Made by a program: the position numbers and the translations under genes
In this document: positions 1 through 4,870 of the stretch, one piece after another
Layout: every line of letters begins with the position of its first letter
Numbering within the stretch: the stretch's first letter is position 1
Source of the DNA: Coriobacteriales bacterium
GTDB taxonomy: Bacteria > Actinomycetota > Coriobacteriia > Coriobacteriales > JAEZZM01
DNA: 6,596 nt
Assembly (NCBI GenBank): GCA_029983705.1
Contig: JASBYZ010000085.1
Location: 1 to 6,596, forward strand
Direction: 5' to 3'
The notes under the pieces: generated by a model
What the model was told of the DNA's origin: nothing
Database searches by the model: none
What the model saw: only the letters and a program-made list of their open reading frames with translations

Positions 1-71
1 GAGGTTGAAAGATTTCTCTTAAAGTGGCTGAGTGCCTCACGTAGAGAATATCCGAGTTTAAAGGTCACCAT
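1..71 (-). CDS. ftsX: Cell division protein FtsX, N-terminal fragment (runs off window edge)
   Basis: This is the start of the permease partner of FtsE. FtsEX is an ABC-type complex at the septum that transmits ATP hydrolysis to peptidoglycan hydrolases outside the cell. Only about 23 codons are visible, reading MVTFKLGYSLREAL followed by SHFKRNLST. This resembles the cytoplasmic amphipathic start of Gram-positive FtsX proteins, which precedes the first membrane helix. The frame stays open to the window edge. The ATG at 69-71 lies inside the last codons of ftsE, giving a 14-bp overlap. A second in-frame ATG at 78-80 would add three residues (MAA) and make the overlap 23 bp. A GGAG on the minus strand lies about 12 nt before the first and about 3 nt before the second, so the sequence does not decide the start. 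The position directly after ftsE and the overlap, implying translational coupling, support the call. The identity rests on few residues plus context. Confidence 0.82.
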   Translation of the reverse strand, partial: MVTFKLGYSLREALSHFKRNLST

Positions 72-918
72 AGCAGCCATACACTCCGTTCTCTACGTCA
101 CTGATAATTGATCCATTTTCAATCGTTATAACGCGACGACGCATTGAATCAACCATCTCACGGTCATGAGTTGCTACAACAACCGTTGTACCAGTTCTGT
201 TAATGCGCTCTAAGAGCTTCATAATACCCAGTGAAATTGCTGGGTCTAAGTTACCGGTAGGCTCATCGCACAAAAGAAGTGGAGGCCTATTAACAAAGGC
301 GCGTGCTACAGACACTCTCTGCTGCTCACCACCTGAAAGCTCATCAGGTAGTGCATCCATCTTCTCACCCAGACCTACAAGCCTGAGCACTTCTGGTACT
401 TGAGTTCTAATAACATGCTTTGACTTACCAATGCACTCAAGCGCAAAGGCAACGTTTTCAAAGGCAGTTTTTTCTGGCAATAATTTAAAGTCTTGGAACA
501 CACAGCCAATGTTTCTTCTAAGGTATGGAACCTTCCATGCCTTCATGCCAACTAAGTCTTGGCCTGCAACCATAATTTGGCCAGCACTTGGCTTAATTTC
601 ATTGGTAAGCATTCGAATAAAGGTTGATTTACCAGAACCTGAGTGTCCAACTAAAAAGACAAATTCACCTGCAGCAATTTTTACAGAAACGTCTTTGAGC
701 GCAGGTTTATTAGGCTGAGCTGGGTATACCTTGGTGACATTATTCATAGTGATAACGCTTGGACCGTTGTTGCACGGACGAAGCTCTTCATCTACAAATG
801 GTGCCTCATTAGGAACGTATTCATCATATTCGTAATTCGTCTCTTCATACGAATCATTAATATCCGGAATTGCTCCCAAATCTGCAGCCTGATTTTGATT
901 AGCTTCAGTTTGAGCCAC
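58..918 (-). CDS. ftsE: Cell division ATP-binding protein FtsE with an acidic N-terminal extension
   Basis: FtsE is the cytoplasmic ATPase of FtsEX, which activates cell-wall hydrolases at division. The 286-residue product carries a full ABC cassette from about residue 55: Walker A GHSGSGKST (91-99), Q-loop Q142 in FQDFKLLP, signature LSGGEQQR (194-201), Walker B LLLCDEP with catalytic E219, D-loop GNLD (222-225) and H-loop H251. FQDFKLL and the ITMNNVTKVYP start are typical of FtsE rather than of LolD-type ATPases. The family is usually about 220-230 residues. Here residues 1-54 form an extra tail with 13 Asp/Glu, one basic residue (R47) and tyrosines at 24, 29, 31 and 34, probably disordered. 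The GTG start at 916-918 is supported by GGAG five bases upstream. The ATG at 745-747, which would give a normal-length protein, has no visible Shine-Dalgarno sequence. It ends with TAA and overlaps ftsX. Assignment is sure; the role of the tail is unknown. Confidence 0.96.
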   Translation of the reverse strand: MAQTEANQNQAADLGAIPDINDSYEETNYEYDEYVPNEAPFVDEELRPCNNGPSVITMNNVTKVYPAQPNKPALKDVSVKIAAGEFVFLVGHSGSGKSTFIRMLTNEIKPSAGQIMVAGQDLVGMKAWKVPYLRRNIGCVFQDFKLLPEKTAFENVAFALECIGKSKHVIRTQVPEVLRLVGLGEKMDALPDELSGGEQQRVSVARAFVNRPPLLLCDEPTGNLDPAISLGIMKLLERINRTGTTVVVATHDREMVDSMRRRVITIENGSIISDVENGVYGCYGDL

Positions 919-923
919 ATTTA

Positions 924-927
924 CTCC
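924..927 (-). promoter_or_regulatory. Ribosome binding site deciding the GTG start of ftsE
   Basis: The minus strand reads TTGGAGTAAAT directly before GTG, so a GGAG core sits five bases from the start codon. An ATG overlaps the GTG at 918-920 but lies in another frame. This site is the main argument that the long N-terminal extension of FtsE is translated. Confidence 0.7.
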
Positions 928-952
928 AATCTATGGATAGTACGCAGGTTAT

Positions 953-958
953 ATTATC
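953..958 (-). promoter_or_regulatory. Weak -10-like element upstream of ftsE
   Basis: The minus strand has GATAAT here (five of six matches to TATAAT), about 35 bases before the ftsE start, followed closely by a TATAAC that could serve instead. No convincing -35 hexamer stands at 16-18 bases upstream; that position is occupied by a palindrome. A promoter here is plausible because this is the only real gap in the gene block, but the evidence is thin. Confidence 0.3.
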
Positions 959-967
959 AGAGTTACT

Positions 968-982
968 TGCACATATTGTGCA
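968..982. promoter_or_regulatory. Perfect inverted repeat TGCACA-N3-TGTGCA, possible operator
   Basis: The 15-bp sequence TGCACATATTGTGCA is a perfect palindrome with 6-bp arms around a 3-bp centre, in the gap between the transketolase C subunit gene and ftsE. It covers the place where the -35 region of the GATAAT element would fall, as expected for a repressor or activator site. A terminator is less likely: the stem is short, half its pairs are A-T, and no T-run follows on the minus strand. The binding protein is unknown. A palindrome of this size can also occur by chance in a window this long. Confidence 0.35.
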
Positions 983-995
983 TCTTCACAAGCCT

Positions 996-1919
996 TTAAA
1001 ATAAGTTCTTGCAAGTGCGCACAATTGAGTCAACATCTAACTCAAAGTGGCCAAGGAGCTCTTCAAAGTTACCTGATGTACCAAAAATTCTATCCATACC
1101 CATGCGCTTGAGCTTTGTTGGCTCGCTCTCTGACAAAATCTCTGCAACAGTTGAGCCCAGTCCACCATAGATTGAGTGCTCTTCTATTGTGAGAACTCGT
1201 TTAGTTTTTCTGGCCGATGAGAGCAGGGTCTTCTCGTCAAAAGGAACAATAGAGTAAGCATCAATAACTTCTGCCTCTATTCCCTCTTTGCTCAGTTTTT
1301 GGGCTGCCTGCATTGCCAGTTCTACCATCACGCCGCAAGACACAATGGTGATGTCACTACCCTCACGAAGGAGGTTTGACCCACCAAACTCAAGCGATGG
1401 TTCCTCATCAAAAATCTCTGCAACCTTTTGCCTACCCATGCGAACGTATACTGGGCCGTCTACCTTGCTTGCAAGTCTTAAAGCAGCCTTTGCGCTCATA
1501 TAGTCTGCAGGTACAAGTACACGCATGTTAGGTAGGGTACGCATAAGAGAGATGTCTTCAAGCATCTGGTGGCTTCCGCCATCAGGACCAACAGAAATAC
1601 CTGCATGCGTTGGGCAAATCTTTACGTTTAAATTTGCATATGCCACAGTGTTTCTTATTTGGTCATAGCATCTACCCGTACCAAATACTGCAAATGAGCC
1701 GGTAAAGGCAATCTTTCCGGTAAGTGAAAGACCTGCTGCAAGATCCATCATGTTTTGCTCGGCAATGCCTACATCAAAAAATCTATCAGGGTATGCCACA
1801 CCAAATTTAGCAGTGGTTGTTGAACCTGCAAGGTCTGCATCAACTGCAACGACATCCAGTCCCTGCTCTGCAAGCTCTATAAGGGTTTCACCAAAAGCTT
1901 CACGCGTTGCTCTAGCCAT
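996..1919 (-). CDS. Transketolase, C-terminal subunit (split enzyme)
   Basis: This subunit pairs with the product of the preceding gene to form a two-polypeptide transketolase, which moves two-carbon ketol units between sugar phosphates in the non-oxidative pentose phosphate pathway. The 307 residues hold the pyrimidine-binding domain with the catalytic glutamate in GIAEQNM (E54, which activates thiamine diphosphate), the segment HAGISVGPDGGSHQ of the substrate site, and a C-terminal transketolase domain with EEHSIYGGLGS. The length is typical of split C subunits (about 310). Related enzymes with this fold include 1-deoxyxylulose-5-phosphate synthase, but that is a single long chain, and the paired N subunit argues for transketolase. 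I chose ATG at 1917-1919, where the homology begins (MARATREAFGETL). A TTG at 1929-1931 is in frame, adds four residues, and sits closer to the Shine-Dalgarno sequence. The frame is open further upstream to 2090, but that part overlaps the N subunit and is not coding. It ends in TAA. Confidence 0.93.
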   Translation of the reverse strand: MARATREAFGETLIELAEQGLDVVAVDADLAGSTTTAKFGVAYPDRFFDVGIAEQNMMDLAAGLSLTGKIAFTGSFAVFGTGRCYDQIRNTVAYANLNVKICPTHAGISVGPDGGSHQMLEDISLMRTLPNMRVLVPADYMSAKAALRLASKVDGPVYVRMGRQKVAEIFDEEPSLEFGGSNLLREGSDITIVSCGVMVELAMQAAQKLSKEGIEAEVIDAYSIVPFDEKTLLSSARKTKRVLTIEEHSIYGGLGSTVAEILSESEPTKLKRMGMDRIFGTSGNFEELLGHFELDVDSIVRTCKNLF

Positions 1920-1931
1920 GTGTTTATCCAA

Positions 1932-1940
1932 CCTTTCCTT
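1932..1940 (-). promoter_or_regulatory. Ribosome binding site of the transketolase C subunit
   Basis: The minus strand reads AAGGAAAGG, starting inside the TAA stop of the N subunit gene. It is 12 bases from the ATG at 1919 but directly adjacent to a possible TTG start at 1931, with the upstream AAGGA core four bases away. The spacing fits TTG slightly better, while the usual beginning of the family fits either. Confidence 0.55.
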
Positions 1941-2802
1941 ATAAAAGCTCACTGAGAGCGGTCTTGTATTCATCATCATTTGGAGCCTTACCGTGCCATC
2001 CAGCCTGGTCTTCCATGTAAGAAATTCCCTTGCCTTTAATGGTGTTACACAGTATAACAACAGGGCCTTCCTCGTAGGCCTTAGCAGCAAGAAGCGCTTC
2101 TTGAATAGCGTTTATATCGTGGCCATCTATTACAAAGGTCTTCCATCCAAAGGCTTCAAACTTAGCGTTTAGGTCTCCAAGAGAGAGCACGTCATCTAAA
2201 AAGCCGTCAATTTGAAGTCTGTTGTGGTCAACAATAGCCACAAGATTGTTGATCTTTTTGTAGGCCGCATACATGAGGGCTTCCCAGTTTTGGCCTTCTT
2301 GAAGCTCACCGTCACCCGTCATTACAAATACGTGGCGAAGCTCTTTGCCGCTTTGCCTATCCTCTTGAGCAAGCCCAAGCGCAATACCACTTGCAATAGA
2401 AAGTCCTTGACCGAGCGAGCCGGTTGATGCCTCAACGCCTGGGCACTTAAGCATATCAGGATGTCCTTGAAGCTTTGAGTTTAAGTGGCGAAGCGTATCA
2501 AGCCACTCATCTGGAATGTAGCCCACCTCATGAAGTGCAGCGTAGAGTACCGGTGCCGCATGTCCTTTTGAGAGAACAAAGCGGTCACGATCTGGATTTT
2601 GAGGGTCTTCAGGGTCATAGCTTAAGGCACCACCAAAATAGAGGCATGCCATAATATCTGCAGCAGACAAAGACCCACCAGGATGTCCGCTTTTTGCAGC
2701 ATGTACCATACGTAAGATGTGTTTTCTCATGCAGTGTGCACGCTTTTGAATCTCAGCTAAATCAAAGTCCTCCGCTTTTGGAGCGCCTGCGATACGGCTC
2801 AT
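1939..2802 (-). CDS. Transketolase, N-terminal subunit (split enzyme)
   Basis: This is the thiamine-diphosphate-binding half of the split transketolase. The 287 residues match the usual split N subunit. Visible motifs, in order, are SGHPGGS with H40, the substrate- and cofactor-site SKGHA with H81, the glycine-rich GSLGQGLS (128-135), and the cofactor and Mg-binding motif GDGELQEGQNWEA (163-175) followed by VDHNRLQIDG (191-200, N194 a likely metal ligand). IDGHD (225-229) and the C-terminal IKGKGISYMED and GWHGKAP segments complete the domain. The gene begins at ATG 2800-2802, which overlaps the TGA stop of the YitT-like gene as ATGA, so its translation is probably coupled; GGGAG lies a few bases before the start. 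The C subunit follows after 19 bp. Both halves look complete, with no frameshift that would indicate a broken single-chain gene. The coenzyme and reaction are known for the family; the physiological substrates here are inferred. Confidence 0.94.
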   Translation of the reverse strand: MSRIAGAPKAEDFDLAEIQKRAHCMRKHILRMVHAAKSGHPGGSLSAADIMACLYFGGALSYDPEDPQNPDRDRFVLSKGHAAPVLYAALHEVGYIPDEWLDTLRHLNSKLQGHPDMLKCPGVEASTGSLGQGLSIASGIALGLAQEDRQSGKELRHVFVMTGDGELQEGQNWEALMYAAYKKINNLVAIVDHNRLQIDGFLDDVLSLGDLNAKFEAFGWKTFVIDGHDINAIQEALLAAKAYEEGPVVILCNTIKGKGISYMEDQAGWHGKAPNDDEYKTALSELL

Positions 2803-3743
2803 TGGACTCCCATCTTCTTAAATCCTTCACCAAATGCTTCATTTACATCTGAAATTATTACTATTGCATTACTATCAAGACTGCTTACGATAGTTTTTAA
2901 CATACCAATCTCTTTACGAGAGAGTACACAAAAGAGTACCGGACGCTCTTCATTTGTCCACATACCCTCTGCCTGAAGTTTAGTACAACCTCTTCCTAAA
3001 TCATAAAGGATAGCTTGACCAATTTCTTGAGTGTTCGTAGAAATTATAAAGGCTGCACGCTCTGTTTTAGGACCGTCAACGACCTTATCGATAATAAAGG
3101 TCATAACAAACATGGCAATAGCTGCAATAAGTGCAGTCCTGATTGAAAATATTGGGGCTGAGGCGGCAACAATCATGATGTCAATAATTGCAAGCCACAC
3201 ACCTACAGAAAGTGCTGAGTGCTTTGCAAATATCTGGGCAAGAATATCGGTACCTCCGGTGTTGGCACCTACTCTAAATACCAAACCCAGTCCAATACCG
3301 TTTAAGACGCCACCCCAAATACCTGCTAAAAAGAGGTCATCACCAACAAGTGAGGGGCAAAACGGTGCGGTCACGTCAATCATTACGGCAAGAGCTAAAA
3401 TACCTGCGATAGTTTTACTTGCATACTTAAGTCCGCCGCTCTTATACACCGGAATCATTAAGAGCACGTTCATTGCAATGGTTTGAAGACCCACCGGAAT
3501 AATCACATCAAAGCGAAGTCCTAAGTGATAAATAATGGTAGCAAGACCACTTGCACCACCCGCTGCAAGCTCTCCTGGAATTAAAAAGAGATTTAAGCCG
3601 AGGGCTGCAATAAATGCACCCACTAAAATCATGAAGTACTCAAAGACAATTTCTCGTTTGCTCTTAAGTTCGTTTACTCCAAGTTTGCCATCAAATTTAA
3701 ACTTCTTATTACTCGCTTGCTCTTGTAAGGTCTCTTCACTCAT
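2799..3743 (-). CDS. YitT-family (DUF161/DUF2179) integral membrane protein
   Basis: This is a 314-residue membrane protein of the YitT/UPF0750 family, whose substrate is not established. A charged cytoplasmic start (residues 1-32) precedes about six hydrophobic segments near 36-56, 80-100, 111-128, 137-156, 178-196 and 203-219. Two similar glycine-rich stretches, AGGASGLATII (61-71) and NTGGTDILAQI (161-171), mark the internal duplication of the DUF161 half. Residues of about 228-312 form the soluble DUF2179 domain, with GRGCTKLQAEGMW (250-262) and the closing ISDVNEAFGEGF (297-308). The start at ATG 3741-3743 lies five bases after the prfB stop, with GGAG 11 bases upstream inside the last prfB codons, a rather long spacing. 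It stops with TGA, the only UGA stop among the complete genes here, within a 4-bp overlap with the transketolase N gene. A YitT-family gene (yvjA) also follows prfB in Bacillus subtilis, as I recall, so the placement looks conserved. Confidence 0.93.
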   Translation of the reverse strand: MSEETLQEQASNKKFKFDGKLGVNELKSKREIVFEYFMILVGAFIAALGLNLFLIPGELAAGGASGLATIIYHLGLRFDVIIPVGLQTIAMNVLLMIPVYKSGGLKYASKTIAGILALAVMIDVTAPFCPSLVGDDLFLAGIWGGVLNGIGLGLVFRVGANTGGTDILAQIFAKHSALSVGVWLAIIDIMIVAASAPIFSIRTALIAAIAMFVMTFIIDKVVDGPKTERAAFIISTNTQEIGQAILYDLGRGCTKLQAEGMWTNEERPVLFCVLSRKEIGMLKTIVSSLDSNAIVIISDVNEAFGEGFKKMGVQ

Positions 3744-3748
3744 AGGTT

Positions 3749-4870
3749 TTAGTGCTCCGAAATATTTTTTGATGTCTTATAACGCAAATAATTGATGATA
3801 AAGGGATCAAGCTCACCAGAGTCTAAAACCGCATCCACGTCTCCACTTTGGTATCCGCTTCGTAAATCTTTAATCATCTGATAGGGGTAGAGGACGTACG
3901 ACCTAATTTGTGAACCAAACGATATATCTTTTTTAGGGCCTTTGAGCTCTTCAATCTTTTCTTGTCGCCTTTGAAGTTCGCGCTCATACAAACGAGAGCG
4001 CAAAATTTTCATTGCTGCTTCTTTGTTTTGAATTTGGGATTTTTCGTTTTGTACTGTAACCACAATGCCTGAGGGCTGGTGAATCAGGCGCACCGCAGAG
4101 TCTGTTGTGTTTACCGACTGTCCTCCCGGACCTGAAGACCTATAGACATCCACCCGCAAATCTTCTGGCTTAATTTCTACTTCAATCTCATCCGGTAAGA
4201 CCGGCAAGACTTGTACGCCAGCAAAGGTGGTCTGTCTACGCTTTTTTTCATCAGTTGGAGAAATTCTTACCAGGCGATGAACTCCTGCCTCAGCGTGAAG
4301 CATTCCGTAGGCATTTTTACCGTAGACGGTAAAAGTTGCCCGATCAAGTCCTATAACTTCTCCAACTTTGGTGTGGTTTACATCTACTTTCCAGCCTCTA
4401 TTTTGACAGTACTTGAGATACATCTTAAGAAGCATCTCAACCCAGTCTTGGGCCTCGAGACCGCCTTGACCAGGAGTAATGGTGACAATTGCATCTCCAT
4501 GGTCAAACTCGCCATCAAACCATGAGTTAAGCTCAAGCTCACCTAAGAGCCCGTAGAGCTTTTTATTTGTCTGATACACAAGCTCAGCTAAGGCCTCATC
4601 TTCTGGCTCCTCAAGTGCAAGCTCTTCAGCGGCTGTAAGCTCATCAAGTAAGTCTTCTGCCTCATTTAGGCTATCTATCTCGCTTTTAAGATCTGCGCTT
4701 TTAGCCATAACTTCTTGGGCATGCGCTTGGTCAGACCAAAAATCAGGAGCCTGCGCCTCAGCGTTTAAGCGAGAGAGCTCTTGCTCTTTGTCTTCAATAT
4801 GCAAATAGCGCCTAACCTCAGCTAGGCGCTCTTGTAATTCTTCAGTGCTTTGCTCTAACTCTAAGAGCAT
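3749..4870 (-). CDS. prfB: Peptide chain release factor 2 (RF2), uninterrupted frame
   Basis: RF2 reads UAA and UGA stop codons in the ribosomal A site and triggers release of the finished protein. The 373 residues comprise a helical N-terminal domain, then the PCRF region with GQGGLEAQDW (134-143), and the catalytic loop SGPGGQSVN with GGQ at 249-251. Overall length and alignment are as for E. coli RF2. Two points stand out. First, the stop-codon-recognition tripeptide is S204-P205-T206 (nt 4253-4261), not the usual SPF; the downstream Thr214 in RRQTTF is kept. Second, codons 21-26 read RYLHIE where many bacteria have the in-frame UGA and +1 frameshift site, so autoregulation by frameshifting is absent. 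RF1 is excluded by the lack of a PxT tripeptide and by RF2-like flanks (RRQTTFAGV). The start ATG directly follows the secA TAA with no gap and only a weak GGGA upstream, suggesting coupled translation. It ends in TAA. Confidence 0.97.
   Translation of the reverse strand: MLLELEQSTEELQERLAEVRRYLHIEDKEQELSRLNAEAQAPDFWSDQAHAQEVMAKSADLKSEIDSLNEAEDLLDELTAAEELALEEPEDEALAELVYQTNKKLYGLLGELELNSWFDGEFDHGDAIVTITPGQGGLEAQDWVEMLLKMYLKYCQNRGWKVDVNHTKVGEVIGLDRATFTVYGKNAYGMLHAEAGVHRLVRISPTDEKKRRQTTFAGVQVLPVLPDEIEVEIKPEDLRVDVYRSSGPGGQSVNTTDSAVRLIHQPSGIVVTVQNEKSQIQNKEAAMKILRSRLYERELQRRQEKIEELKGPKKDISFGSQIRSYVLYPYQMIKDLRSGYQSGDVDAVLDSGELDPFIINYLRYKTSKNISEH

Noticed and set aside
968..982. The palindrome as a rho-independent terminator of the transketolase operon
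   Set aside because: The stem is only 6 bp with half A-T pairs and no T-run follows on the transcribed strand.
1938..1939. The two transketolase genes as one gene broken by a frameshift
   Set aside because: Each half is full length for a split subunit, the second has its own ribosome binding site, and 19 bases separate a proper stop from the next start.
996..2090. A 364-residue version of the transketolase C subunit starting at 2090
   Set aside because: The first 57 residues show no family resemblance, overlap the well-supported N subunit in another frame, and the homology and ribosome binding site both lie near 1919-1940.
3031..3486. A 151-residue plus-strand frame, and other plus-strand open frames across the window
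   Set aside because: They run antisense to well-supported genes, show no recognisable family, and mirror the codon pattern of the real genes on the other strand.
3749..4870. prfB as RF1 or as an RF2 paralogue such as PrfH, because of the altered tripeptide
   Set aside because: The tripeptide begins with Ser, the flanks RLVRISP and RRQTTFAGV are RF2-like, the length is full, and the gene follows secA as prfB commonly does.
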